64,000 bases of DNA from Silene latifolia (Eukaryota > Streptophyta > Magnoliopsida > Caryophyllales > Caryophyllaceae). Every line of letters begins with the position of its first letter. Position 1 is the stretch's first letter. Below, one piece after another: positions 1 to 11,414 of the stretch. The DNA lies in assembly GCF_048544455.1 (NCBI RefSeq), contig NC_133526.1, positions 5,596,001 to 5,660,000 of the forward strand. Direction: 5' to 3'. Both the position numbers and the translations under genes were made by a program. The notes beneath the pieces are model-generated. The model made no database searches. It was not told where the DNA came from and saw nothing but the letters and a program-made list of their open reading frames with translations.

Positions 1-77
1 CGTAGGATGGATAGAGTCGGTAACCAGACAAGTATCTCGAAGATCAGGTCTAATAATGGTATTCGACCGGCTGCCAT
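1..77 (-). CDS. F-box protein, N-terminus only (runs off the left edge)
   Basis: Read on the minus strand from the ATG at 77-75, the frame gives MAAGRIPLLDLIFEILVWLP followed by TLSILR and stays open to the window edge. This matches the start of the F-box motif (P-L-D-L-I-x-E-I-L-x-W-L-P-x-K/L-S) in the paralogues at 28886, 31401, 35472 and 38981. Such proteins bind SKP1 through this motif and present targets to an SCF ubiquitin ligase. A copy of the family's upstream block lies at 149-184, so the start and orientation fit a real gene. Whether the rest is whole cannot be seen. Confidence 0.75.
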   Translation of the reverse strand, partial: MAAGRIPLLDLIFEILVWLPTLSIL

Positions 78-148
78 TACAACTTTACAGGGTTATTAAA
101 TTTGGAGATTCTTAAAGACAAGCTGTAGCACCAGAAATTTTATTGAGT

Positions 149-184
149 TTAGGAAGGTGATATTGATTGATGTTAGGATTCTAA
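149..184 (-). promoter_or_regulatory. Conserved upstream block of the F-box family, copy 1
   Basis: Reverse strand reads TTTAGAATCCTAAC, then AATCA, CACC and TTCCTAAAC. The same order of words is seen 5' of the other F-box genes. It begins 72 bp upstream of the ATG at 77. No clear TATA box was seen between the two. Confidence 0.5.
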
Positions 185-241
185 ATATATTTATGGTAGA
201 CGAGAGGTTAACAAAAGTTTATTGTCTTTCCATAAATCCAT

Positions 242-441
242 AAGCAAGCAGTGGCGTATCTAGAAATTGTAGACGGGGATGCGTTTAATGCTTTGCGATC
301 TATCCTTCGGGAAGATATTTTTGGGGTAGCTATCCCCTGTGTAATAGCTAACTAATAACTATCGGGTTTTGCCCCTCACTCGCACAAAAATAAAATAAAA
401 AAGCAAGCAGTGGCGTATCTAGAAATTGTAGACAGGGATGC
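242..441 (+). repeat. 40-bp direct repeat, two copies
   Basis: A 41-bp unit beginning AAGCAAGCAGTGGCGTATCT occurs at 242-282 and again at 401-441 with one difference, separated by 118 bp. It could mark the ends of a small insertion or a local duplication. No inverted repeats or coding potential were seen with it. Confidence 0.7.
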
Positions 442-1060
442 AAAAATTCAACAGAACATAAAGCATCCAGTTAGTACCGGCTTTTAGATTGCGATAAGGA
501 GAGAGAGTGTACGCATACAAAATTGACTAGAATTAAATTTATATACTCGGTTTAGAAGAGTCACTTTTTAATGATTGACCCAAAAAATTTGAAGCCGAAT
601 TATATTACACGTGTTGTTGTAACTGAAGCGTCCCGTTACCCAAATAGTTAATTGATAAGGCGATAAGAACAATAAATAACGAATGTAAAATGTTGACACA
701 AAAGATTTACGTGGTTCACCAGTAAAATAACTGGGTACGTCCACCCTGCCAGGAGATCAAATTTCACTATGTGGAGAAAATAGTACAACAGTAGACCGGT
801 ACACACGCGCTCAAGAGACTACCCCAATAAGACGAAGGACAAATAATCTTGAGGTCTACCAAGATCCGAACAAACTCCTCCGATCTTCAAAGATAGACGA
901 ACACCAATAATAAAGCCCGGAACAAACTGAGTTTTCTTCTTCAGAAGCTAATAAAGAAATATAGACTAATAAGAAATTAAGTAAATAATTTCCTTAAGTC
1001 ACCGAAATATCACGTCCAAACTTACGTAACAAACCAAATACCCTATAAACTCTTCCACGA
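442..1060. other. Non-coding stretch, origin not recognised
   Basis: No ORF of interest. The part from about 610 to 1020 has the look of dispersed repeat DNA (words such as ACGTGGTTCACC and GGGTACGTCCACC) rather than unique sequence, but no ends or repeats were found that would let me name a family. Confidence 0.4.
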
Positions 1061-1394
1061 TCTTCTACTTGCGTGCTTCCTCTCTTTTCGCGGCGCATTC
1101 TCATGTATTGCACCAGGTCATGAAGACTCAGGATGTTTCGTCTACTGACATTGCTTTTATCGTTTCATCGCCAAAATTATCTTCAGTTCTGGCATCTCAA
1201 ATGCCAGTTCCAATCGATGTGCGTCATTCCCTGTCTGGAATTCGCACTTTTCTTCGTTCCCAACGTAACTGGTCGGTTAGTTTAGCTACTGGTTAGTTTC
1301 TAGTTGTAGTGGCATTGGTTTCAGACTCTCCTTCTGTTTTCTGTTTCATTTCCTTTAATATAATGGTTTACTTTTGTCGAAAAAAAAAAAAAAC
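1061..1394 (+). mobile_element. Possible 3' end of a retroposed sequence with poly(A)
   Basis: A short open frame (about 75 codons, ending at 1296) is followed by about 80 bp of T-rich sequence and then a run of 13 A at 1381-1393. A coding tail, a T-rich 3' UTR and an abrupt A run are what a 5'-truncated LINE or a processed gene copy looks like. I cannot name the protein, and no target duplication was identified. Confidence 0.3.
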
Positions 1395-1654
1395 TCTTCC
1401 AAACTTGGAAAGTGGGAAGGCCCACTTAAATTCCAAAACCAAAGTCTCAGCATGTAGAAACTTAGCCGAAGAATATCAAACCAAAGTTTGAAGTCAGCTA
1501 AACACGAGACTCACCGAAGTTATGGACATGCCTTTTTCGTCTCGCCTTTAGTTTAATCCGTCTTCGACACAAATTCAAGGCACAAATTTCTAACACGTGT
1601 AGAGTTGTACTTATAGTTATATTGAATGCAAATAATATATTGATGAAATTTCTC

Positions 1655-1989
1655 AGTAGCGACTTGGGAGCAAGCGAATTGACTTATTGAAATAAAATGA
1701 CACGACCCTTTTGCGTAAAATGAAATAGTATACTCTTAAAAAAATCTAAGAAAGGTTAAGACAACATTAAGCACCATCCTCAACTTGTTGCAATTTTGTT
1801 AAGGAGCACCCTTTTGCTTAAAATGAACTAGAGCATGGATTAATATGAGAATAGGAGACATAATTTAGATTATTCTCATGAAATAACCCTTAAATTTATA
1901 TACTTGGTTTAGAAGAGTCAGTTTCAACTTGGGAGCAAGCGGATTGACTTGAAATTAAATGACCCGACCCTTTTGCTTAAAATGAAATA
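1655..1989 (+). repeat. Diverged direct duplication
   Basis: Sequence 1655-1731 (ACTTGGGAGCAAGCGAATTG and onward, ending AAAATGAAATAGTA) returns at 1919-1989 with several differences. The segment TTATATACTTGGTTTAGAAG at about 1895 also has a copy near 538. The region is a patchwork of F-box flanking DNA. Confidence 0.6.
1732..1812 (-). pseudogene. Remnant of an F-box gene 3' end
   Basis: About 80 bp almost match 10556-10640, the end of the F-box pseudogene at 10592. On the minus strand it encodes the family's closing residues (C-S-L-T-K-L-Q-Q-V-E-D-G-A) and the stop. No upstream coding part is attached, so it is an isolated tail left by rearrangement. Confidence 0.7.
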
Positions 1990-2197
1990 CTCCCTCTGTC
2001 CCGGTCATTTGTTGTCTTTTTCCATTTTGGGGTGTCTCAGTCATTTGTTGTCCTTTTTATTTTAAGAATGAACTTGATGAGTAATTTGATCATTCTCATT
2101 CAATTTGTTCCACTTGTCATTTAATTATTGGTCTTTTCCTCATTCTTTGGTCTTTGTGCCAAAACGAAAGGACAACAATTGACCGAGACGGAGGGAG
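1990..2197 (+). mobile_element. Stowaway-type MITE
   Basis: A 208-bp element bounded by TA target duplications (1988-1989 and 2198-2199). The left end reads CTCCCTCTGTCCCGGTCAT and the right end, reversed, reads CTCCCTCCGTCTCGGTCAAT, followed on both sides by TTGTTGTC. TA target and CTCCCTCCGT ends are the signature of Stowaway MITEs, mobilised by Tc1/mariner transposases. A second copy of the family is at 30155-30359. Confidence 0.9.
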
Positions 2198-3318
2198 TAG
2201 TATATTGACGAGATGGTACTTTATCGGATTCAGTCATTGTAGCCGTCTAAACATTCTAAATGCATGAATAAAACACAATCATTAGTGTAAAGATGATATA
2301 TTGGGTTAATCATTGCCATTGGTTTCGACCTAGTTATCATGATTTTTTTTTAGTTTAGTGCCCTGCAGTATGAGTTTATTATAATGGCCACATTTATAGC
2401 GAAATATTAAGATTAAATATAATAGTTGGGCCTAAATCATCGCCTTAAGGTTTTGGTTAATATGGTTCATCTATCATAGTATCAGAGCCAGTGTGACCAA
2501 GTGGTCTTCAAATCCTGGCAGCCTATAATAACTCACAAAATGAAAATTAAGCACATGGCATGAGGGGTCTGCGCACTAACTGTTAGAAAAAGTGAAGCGA
2601 TATATTATCGTAAATAATATTATAACAAAAATGACAATAATAAAAAGACATAAATAAAGTAAAGTAACAATAACATAAAAGGAGTAGAGAGAAAAGATGT
2701 AGCCTGGGTCGAATCGCGCTAGGCGCTTTCCTAAGAGAGATAACACCTCCACTGCACTGGTTACCAAATAGTGCGTTCCTCTCCCAAGATACGACAACCC
2801 GTTAGACTCCTTCGGTAGTAGCAAGAGGAGCCCCCGAACCGATGATCACCCAATGCTCAAGCTCAATAATAATTGTAAAATATACGAGTAATTTATAGTA
2901 AAAAATATAATATTATCATTGTATGTGAAACATTTGTTTTTTACGTAATATGATTAAGATCTCAAAGTAAAAACCCAGTCAAACTTTTCTTCACTTTTTT
3001 TCCATTTTTTATAGTACTAGCACCAAAACAAAGCCTCTTATAAAACACACTCTCAAGAATGATCAAAATTCTTAATGTATCATTAGTCCACAAGCTTAAC
3101 GGCAGCAATAATGAGGCATTCACAATGACATTAAAAGCCGAACGTTATAGAACGTATGATAGTCATATTAGACATAAATCTTTGACCAAACTTAAATATT
3201 TATTCATAACTCATTATAGAAATATTGAGTAAATGACATAATAACCAATCTTAAATTACTTGGTCAAATATTAAAACTCACAATTAAATATAATTCTTAA
3301 ATCATAAATTTTCCAGCA

Positions 3319-5945
3319 ATCCCCACATGATTTAAGAATTTTAAAACATTTTAAAATAATAAATAAATAAGAATTAAAAATCCAAAAGAAAAGAAATATC
3401 ATTTTATAAAAATAATAATAGTGAGCATACGATACCGCGTAATAGGTGTAGGTACCTTTCGGGTTTGAACCAACACTTAGTGTAAGTGAGCTTGCACTCG
3501 AAAGAACCATAGTAGTATAAATACTTTGAACTAGGTCCCTTAGATCAAGCTTGGACTCACCACACACACAAAGACGGGCAATCGATCGGTTCTATCGGTG
3601 GTGCGCGTTAATGGTCATGCGCAGGTATCTTGTATCATGAATGCCTCTAGGGAGTTGCCCACGTCCCATAGTAGCGACCACACTACGAACACTCACTAGG
3701 TGAATCCTCCAAGGGTAGGTGTGACATCCACCCCGCAAAAAATTATGCCTTCGGATTCATTAAGAGTCAATGCTCAACCTCAAACCGTCACAACCAAAAT
3801 CATTGAGAGCACCTCATAAAACACAATATCACAGTTCGCCATAGGAATGAGACGCGGACCAAAATAAAATATCCGCCAAATAAATGGTGCTCTCCTTAAT
3901 TAGCCCACCCACAGCTTCGTTATTACCCGTTGAACTTCTTTCATGGGATCTCCAATCTTTGAAGACGGGTTTCCACTGCGATGGCTACCACATGGGCAAT
4001 AAGTCTCATTCCCCTCGACGATTCAATTTTCATAATTCAAGTACGTACTTGCTGGCCAGCTTTTTTTATAAATGGATCCGTGATATCACTTTATGAATAT
4101 TCAAATAAGACCACCATCATGATGGAAAAACACGTGTCTCAAAGACCACTTACATCTCAAATATCTCATTTTCTAATCAAACTTTGCGATTTTAGCTTTT
4201 AGCTAAAAATCTTCCACCACATAATAATAGAACAGGAAGGATAGGCGGCTCGAATAATATAAGTATATAGAATATATCTCGATAACTCTTCGATCATTTC
4301 GCTTCCATGCTCGTGGTGTCCAATAATATAATAATAATAATAATAATTGTTGGCTTCGGAGATCTTCATAATATCGCTCCTCCAAGAAATAAAAATAGCC
4401 ATGACATCGAACCTCCGTCAAATAAAAATAAATAGCCATAATAAACCTCCGCCATATAAAAATAAATAGTCATTGTGGCATTTGGACTCATCAAATTTAA
4501 CGTCCAACTCGCTTCAATATACCCTTCAAATAAAGAAGGAAAAATATAATTAGTGAGATATATAATAAACTTCCAATAAATAATATATGTTCCAAATTCT
4601 ATACTTTCACCACATTTAAAAATTTAATCACCTACTAGATAACATTGACCAAGTTTAAAAATTTCTCATAATCTCAAAAATAAAAATGAGTAAATAACTC
4701 GTCTAACAAATATTTAAAATACTTGGTCAAATCATAAACACTATCATAATAATTTCCACCAATTTTATTTCACAATTCACAATAATCATATAATTATCAT
4801 TTCTATCAAAAATACAAGATAAGAAACAATATAAATGTCAAACATAATGACAATTCACAAGTGGTAAAAACCACAAAACCAAAGAGCCGTTAACATTTAA
4901 CAATATAGCCATAAAGTCAGTTAAATCATAAAAGTCAATATGGAGTAATGTTGATCAATACCATAATTTTTCTCATAACTCCTAAATTAAAGTTGGATAA
5001 GAGGCCCATTAAACCATATTGAATAATTTGTTAAATACTAACACTCATAAACAAATTCTTAAATCAAAATATTGTCAATATAATATCATAGAGACGCATA
5101 CATAAAGTAAATCTTCATGTGAGAAAACGTAAATAACTCATAACATAATTCTCATCACCCAAAAAAAAAAATTATATATTTTTTCCACAAACATGAATAT
5201 TTGCGACCAAATTGATCCGCTAACTACTAAAACTAAAGATTATAAAAACTTGTAGGTCGAAAATAACCCCCACATTTACCAAGTCCATAAAAATAATAAA
5301 ATATTCCACCACAATACAATTGTACCATTATAAATAAGAATAAAACTCATGCCATAACATAACCCTTACTATGGATGGATCAGATGCAAAAACACACTAA
5401 TTAAATATTTTTTTTAAGCACATTGAAATATGAACTAATATTATCAAAAACGCAAGAACACGACAAACTCCATGATTTTCACAAAACAAACTTTAACAAC
5501 TAATCAATTTTATTCACTTTAAGGACAAGACTAAATTTTGAGCGGGAAAACAAAACCACAAAGAGGATGAGCTATAAATATTGGGTGAGATACATGTGAG
5601 ACAATTAGCAAAGTACTATGGAGTATTTTTTAACGCGGCTTTTTACTACAGAGTAAATCATATTTCGTAGCATATTATATACGGAATATCAAATTTCACA
5701 TACAAACCAAGAACACAAAATAATTAAGAAACTCAAACAAAGAGTTACATCAAAGTTCAAACAAAAAATAATAGTCTGACAATTTGACAAACTTCAAGCA
5801 ATGACATGTACGTGTAATTTGACTCTCTGTCAACAATTTGAAATACTAGTTACGTCATTTATGTATTTAACACTACTTACGTATTATCTTGATCTCTACA
5901 TAAAATTATAATATTATTTACGGTAATGCTTTATCTCTCTTAGAT
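3319..5945 (-). other. Interior of the LARD-like element, non-coding
   Basis: 2.6 kb of AT-rich DNA without convincing reading frames. The stretch 3420-3860 is more GC-balanced and may be the conserved leader of the element on the minus strand. The rest (about 4440-5600) is very AT-rich, with short simple runs including an ATA run at 4327-4346. Confidence 0.6.
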
Positions 5946-6802
5946 TGTTAGAAAAAGTGAAGCGATATATTATCGTAAATAATATTATAACAAAAATGAC
6001 AATAATAAAAAGACATAAATAAAGTAAAGTAACAATAACATAAAAGGAGTAGAGAGAAAAGATGTAGCTTGGGTCGAATCGCGCTAGGCGCTTTCCTAAG
6101 AGAGATAACACCTCCACTGCACTGGTTACCAAATAGTGCGTTCCTCTCCCAAGATACGACAACCCGTTAGACTCCTTCGGTAGTAGCAAGAGGAGCCCCC
6201 GAACCGATGATCGCCCAATGCTCAATAATAATTGTAAAATATACGAGTAATTTATAGTAAAAAATATAATATTATCATTGTATGTGAAACATTTGTTTTT
6301 TACGTAATATGATTAAGATCTCAAAGTAAAAACCCAGTCAAACTTTTCTTCACTTTTTTTCCATTTTTTATAGTACTAGCACCAAAACAAAGCCTCTTAT
6401 AAAACACACTCTCAAGAATGATCAAAATTCTTAATGTATCATTAGTCCACAAGCTTAACGGCAGCAATAATGAGGCATTCACAATGACATTAAAAGCCGA
6501 ACGTTATAGAACGTATGATAGTCATATCTATAAAATATTATTAAAAGGCTAGCCTAAAAATGCCACGTAGACAATGCCACATGGGATGAACAAATGCCAC
6601 GTACACAATAACAATGTGACTTGGCAAATGGATATGACATGGATTATCAATTTATTATTATATAGCATTAATTTAATTCACTTATTTCCTTTGAAAATCC
6701 ATCCATATTCCATTAGCTTTAAACTTAATTAACTCAAAAAAAAAACTACAATAAAAAAATACGCATTAACTATAAGTTAATAATTTCAAGATATCTATAT
6801 AA

Positions 6803-7437
6803 TAACATAAAAAGCCTAGATTTAGTAGTTAGTAGAATGACACGTGGCGCGGAACATTTAAATATTAGACAATTTTTTATTTTTTATTTAAAAAAAAAAG
6901 TAAAAATAGAAAATGAAAAGGCAAAGTAGTAATCAATAGACTAATTATTCATCTTATTTAAACACTTTCATTTACCATGCATTATTCCACTTAATAAATA
7001 TTATTTAGTGCTAATCTTTATATATTCTACCGTTATGGAAAAATTTCACCTATAAAAGAAAATAAATTGATAATATTCTAACATATTCCTAGCAAAAACA
7101 AATTAATGAAAATTAATGAAAAGTAACATAAAAAGCATAGATTGAGTAGTTACTAGAATAACACGTGACAAGCTACATTTACATGTTTGATCAATTTTTT
7201 ATTTTTTATTTAAAAAAAAAAGTAAAAATAGAAAATTAAAAGGCAAAGTAGTAATCAATAGACTAATTACTCATCTTATTTAAACACATTCATTTATCAT
7301 GCATTATTCCACTTAATAATCATAATTTAGTGCTAATCTTTTTATATTCTACCGTTATGAAAATATTTCACCTATAAAAGAAAATAAATTGATAAAAATT
7401 CTAGCACATTCTTAGCAAAAACAAATTAATGAAAAAG
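6803..7437 (+). repeat. Tandem duplication of about 320 bp inside the Helitron
   Basis: Unit 1 (6803-7123) starts TAACATAAAAAGCCTAGATT and unit 2 (7124-7437) starts TAACATAAAAAGCATAGATT. Both continue in parallel through a T-rich and A-rich stretch to TTAATGAAAA. Identity is high but not complete. Each unit contains an ACACGTG core, so possible G-box sites are duplicated too. Confidence 0.85.
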
Positions 7438-7638
7438 TTTGTTTATTTTCACCTAATAATTTTATTTGATTTATTTTTCAACAATTCTCATATCTTTACT
7501 TTATGGTGTGTAGGAATCAAATGGACAAGAAATGGAGAGATAAGAGAAAAGTAGAAGAAAACTGGAGAATTCGACAAGTATTTGTATTATATACTTTGTT
7601 TTAGGCATTGCCGAATGTATATAAAGACACTTGAGATC

Positions 7639-7697
7639 GTCGACGATTGGCTGTTACTGACGGATTTTGCCCGTCAGTAACTCGCGTTCTCGTAGTA
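7639..7697 (-). mobile_element. CACTA-like terminal remnant with hairpin
   Basis: On the minus strand it reads TACTACGAGAACGCGAG, close to the CACTACAAGAA-type termini of En/Spm (CACTA) elements. It is followed by an 11-bp stem (GTTACTGACGG at 7653-7663 and its complement at 7671-7681). CACTA subterminal regions often carry such repeated GACGG words. No partner end or TSD was found, so it is a fragment. Confidence 0.4.
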
Positions 7698-8030
7698 TTA
7701 TAACTTGACTAAATTGTAACTTTAGTTTTTTTTAATCTCTTTTCAATAGTGATAGATTGTTTTGCGGACGTTTTTAATATATTCATCATTGTTTATGTGT
7801 AATAAATTTACTAAGATTAATATTAACAACAAATTACAAATATGACTAGAGCAAGTTGGTGTAAATATTTAATTAAGTTGGTTAGATGGGTAAATCTATA
7901 TTTTTCTTATGATTTGAATACTAATGAGATGAGATATGATACATTTGATTTTGTTGTATTATTGTTGCTTTGATGATAAGATGGCAAAAGTACATTGTAT
8001 ATATCGATTTGCGATAACCTATATTAATTA

Positions 8031-9117
8031 GGGTTATTTGATAAAAATAATCCAAACTATTACTGACCTGCTCAAAATAATCTCAACTATTCATTATCTC
8101 AGAATAATCTAATTTATTTTATCATTTATCTATAATTGCATTGGCGGAAGGGCAACCTATTGACCAGGTTACCTCTTATACTTAAAAGTCATTTTAATCC
8201 TTCATTGACCAAAACCTTCTTCCTAATCAGTATTCAACACATCCAATGACCCAAATTTTCCAGAATGATAATTTTTCCCCAAATTATTAACCCTAAATTC
8301 TCAAATCATCTACTCCGTATCACATTTTCTCGCCATTTCTCGCGAAAATTCCACTTTTCCTCTCGTCTAGTTTGCTGATTAACCAACCTACTTCATCACA
8401 GATTTTTCAACCCATTTTTCTCAAAGTTCGAATCTTTTCATTCAATTATTTCCCAAATTTGAAAAAAAAAAATTAATCAAAACCCAGATGTTTGCTTTGT
8501 TGATGGAAATGCTTTGTCAATTCACCTTCTTTATGAAATGCTTTGTTGATTTGTAGGTGCCCCAACGACATACTCACTAGCTCATTGCTAACAACTCTTT
8601 TTTTTCTAGACGTACATGCATCGTTTTATTTTGTTTTGTTTCGGAGTGTTCATATGTGTTGAAACATTGTAACTCTGATTTGGATTTGAGATTATCTGAT
8701 ATGCCGATTTTTTAGTAATCTGAGTAGGTTAAGGACATGGTGGCTGCCCAATTGAAGAGGAACATGAATTTATGGTTGTTGGTCGGGTTGGGAAGTTATT
8801 GGTAGAAATGAAGAAAGTTTACCTTTTCAAATTTAAGGGAAGTGAAATGGAGGTAGAAATTTGGAGAATCATGGTGTCATTGATAAATGAAAATGAAGAA
8901 AAGTAAAACAAAGGAAGAAGAAGATGATTACACACTACACAGGGAAGAGAAAGGTTACTTAGAAAAGGTTTAAGTTACCGGTTATCACAAGTCACTAAGA
9001 GCAAGAAAGCATTAAGAGTTAAATAATGGGATAAACCAGATTATTCTAGAATAATAAATAGTTGGGATTATTTTAAGTAGACGAGTGATAGTTTGGATTA
9101 TTCTTGTCAATTAACCC
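8031..9117. mobile_element. Mutator-type non-autonomous element (MITE), 1.09 kb
   Basis: It has a perfect 9-bp target duplication TATTAATTA (8022-8030 and 9118-9126). The ends read GGGTTATTTGATAAAAATAA and, reversed, GGGTTAATTGACAAGAATAA, with similarity continuing for about 100 bp (words AATAATCCAAACTAT and AATAATC(T/C)CAACTATT). A 9-bp duplication and G-rich ends fit the Mutator superfamily. There is no transposase. It sits inside the Helitron and is therefore younger, unless the Helitron captured it. Confidence 0.85.
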
Positions 9118-10591
9118 TATTAATTATCTTAGTATAACTAATTACATTTTATCCCAAAACAACATAATACTAATGAGTAGAATATCTTTTTTACTTTTAA
9201 TTTTCAATGTGAGAATAGATGTTTTATCTATTTACCCACCTTATTTAAATTATTTTTATTTGATTGAACGTTACAATAGTTAAGAGAAACTGATTGAAGA
9301 ATATTTGAAGTCTTAAATATCATCATTATTTCCAAACTAAAAAAAAGAGGTATATAAACTATGCTTAATACTACTTATTATTTTTTTAATTAATACAGAG
9401 TATCATCATTTTAATAAAGTTGACTAACAAAAATATCAAATTTGACGTTGAACAAAAATGATATCATTTGGTTACAAAAGTAATAAGAATGAGAATAACA
9501 AAATAATAGGTTACAATAAAAAAAAAAAAACCAATACTAAAGAATGACGTAAAATCGTAAATAACTGAATATCAAGCTACTACAAAAAGTAGTAAAAAAA
9601 ATTTACGCCAATAAATTAATGAAAAGTTAGAGCTTAACTCTTACACTTTCACAATAGGTTATCTCCTATTGAATAAACCACACCACATCCTTTCAATTTC
9701 CCTATCATAATATTGCAATAGTTAGAACCCTACACAAATGCTTTGTGTGTCTTTCCATCTTTTCTAACTTTTAATTCTTTCATTAATTTGCCATAAATTC
9801 AAATTCATCACCCTCTTTAAAGCCCAACCTATTACTTTTATAAAATATGAGTATATTAGTATGAAATATCGTGAATGGTCTCATGTGTCAACTTTATTTT
9901 TGTTATCGATTCATAGAAACGACTCATTTTTTAGCTCAGTAAAACATACCTAAAATATGAACGGCTAAAATAATTATAGAGATTGACCACGAATGAGAAA
10001 TGGAAAAATCATCAAAAAACTAAAGGGAAAATGCATGAACGATCCTTAAATCGAACCCGTGAATTTCACGGGTCACAAAACTAGTTAGACATAAATCTTT
10101 GACCAAACTTAAATATTTATTCATAACTCATTATAGAAATATTGAGTAAATGACATAATAACTAATCTTAAATTACTTGGTCAAATATTAAAACTCACAA
10201 TCAAATATAATTCTTAAATCATAAATTTTCCAACACTAACCACTCTTCGAGCCCAATGGGCACTCGAGTAAGGGGCGTATTAAGAATAAATATAATAGTT
10301 GGGCCTCAACCATCATTTAACGTTTTGGTTGATATGGTTAATCTATCACGAAACAACTAAGTTCAGACAGCAAAACAAACAAGTAGCTTTCAGAAACATG
10401 TCCAAATGCTGCAATATTACTATAAGGTGAACAAATCAATCATTATGATAAAATTGAGTCGAAATTAGCCGCAAATATAGCAAAAACAACAAATAGCCGT
10501 CTGTTATGGTTGATTTAGAAATGAACAGACAAAATAAAATTTAATAGCATGATCACATTATTAAAAAAATCTATGAAAGGTAAAGACAACA

Positions 10592-11235
10592 TTAAGCACC
10601 ATCCTCAAGTTGTTGCAATTTAGTTAAGGAGCACCCAGGAATGGCAACGAGGCTTGCAATACAAAGCTTGAATGATCCTCCATTCCCCGGCAATAATGTA
10701 TTTAGTGTGAATGATGATGTCCTAGTGTTATCTCGTTGATCATACCAAAAGAGTCGAGGACTGTAATTGTAATAGTCGCGAATAAATAAACGATGGGATC
10801 CGTCTTTTGAAAGAGCAATTGGCAATATTTTGTATACTTCTTTAGGAAGATGAAACATCTTCTTCCATGAACCATACTCTTCCATCATCCAAATCTCACT
10901 TGATTCAATACCATATTCACCAACATGTAAGTATAACCGTCCATCCAACTCTCCAACTCGTACATGACCATTCACTTTAACCGGTAACCTTAGATCGTCT
11001 CTCCATTTCTCAGTAACAACATCAAACCGAGCAATTTTATATTCATTGATGGGGCCTTGTGTCACAAAGGAAACAAGATAGTGTAGCATATCGTTTACTA
11101 ATATTGCTGGCCTTTTGATTATTGTCAAACATCGTCTCTCGGTTGAAACGAGAGTAAGAGGGGTAGGAGAGCTCCATAAATCAGTCTTCAGGCTGTATAT
11201 AAACACATGCCTTTCTCCGTCATCAACCCTCCAAC
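10592..11235 (-). pseudogene. F-box-associated C-terminal half, split by a copia element
   Basis: The minus frame encodes the FBA-type C-terminal region: F-I-Y-S-L-K-T-D-L-W near its start, Y-K-I-A-R-F-D-V-V in the middle, W-M-M-E-E-x-G-S-W-K-K-M-F about two thirds along, and I-P-G-C-S-L-T-K-L-Q-Q at the end, with the stop at 10592-10594. The first codons listed for this frame belong to the LTR next door. The gene is cut at CCAAC (11231-11235) by the copia element; its middle part continues at 26350-26510 in the same frame. The F-box motif itself is missing because that part ends in an inverted junction. The locus was therefore already defective before the insertion. Confidence 0.85.
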
Positions 11236-11414
11236 TATAAGATATGAGATACAAGGTTGAATGAATGTTATATTAACTGTGAAAGGAATACAAGTATTTA
11301 TAGGGAGGTGTTAGCTAGGTTACAAAGATTATATACTTGAGGAAAAAGTTAACTATATTTACATATAAGAATAATATCTAATATATTGACTAAGTCTAAA
11401 TATTATTGTTAATA
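11236..11414 (-). repeat. Copia 3' LTR
   Basis: The 179-bp LTR next to the F-box fragment. It matches 18209-18334 plus 26292-26349 almost base for base. CCAAC lies directly outside it. Confidence 0.9.

Larger units (their letters stand above)
6527..10084 (+). mobile_element. Non-autonomous Helitron
   Basis: The insertion site is exact because the intact sister LTR keeps the empty site (GTCATA/TTAGAC at 3162-3172). The inserted DNA starts with TC at 6527 after an A and ends with CTAG at 10081-10084 before a T. Eleven bp before the end is a 19-nt hairpin, ACCCGTGAATTTCACGGGT (10055-10073). A 5' TC, a 3' hairpin plus CTRR, insertion between A and T and no target duplication define Helitrons. 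No Rep/helicase frame is present in its 3.56 kb, so it needs a helper. It carries a 0.3-kb tandem duplication, a CACTA-like end and a 1.1-kb Mutator-type MITE. Confidence 0.9.
2581..10235 (-). mobile_element. Non-coding LTR retrotransposon (LARD-like), young, split by a Helitron
   Basis: Terminal repeats lie at 2581-3318 (738 bp) and, split by the Helitron, at 5946-6526 plus 10085-10235 (732 bp). They begin TGTTAGAAAA, end TTTTCCA(A/G)CA, and are flanked by CTAAC duplications (2576-2580, 10236-10240). I count about five substitutions and one 6-bp length difference between them, which suggests recent insertion (some hundred thousand years at usual plant rates; inference). A purine stretch (ATGTGGGGAT on the minus strand, next to the left LTR) points to minus orientation. 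The 2.6 kb interior has no gag or pol, so the element is non-autonomous. The lineage is not recognised. Confidence 0.85.
2405..10348 (+). mobile_element. TRIM (miniature LTR element), split by a nested insertion
   Basis: Short terminal repeats of about 72 bp lie at 2405-2476 and 10278-10348 (start TATTAAGA, end GGTT(C/A)ATCTATCA), with CGAAA duplicated at 2400-2404 and 10349-10353. Behind the left repeat is a tRNA-Met-type primer site (TAGTATCAGAGCC, 2477-2489). A short purine run, AAGGGGCG, precedes the right repeat. It encodes nothing. The interior is split at CTAAC by the LTR element 2581-10235; without it the TRIM would be about 280 bp. A second copy of the family lies at 31511-32033. It depends on proteins from other elements. 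Confidence 0.85.

Noticed and set aside
5914-6225. 103-codon minus frame, with a shorter copy at 2576-2824
   Set aside because: Both lie in the LTRs of the same element and have no protein motif; the frame is a by-product of repeat sequence.
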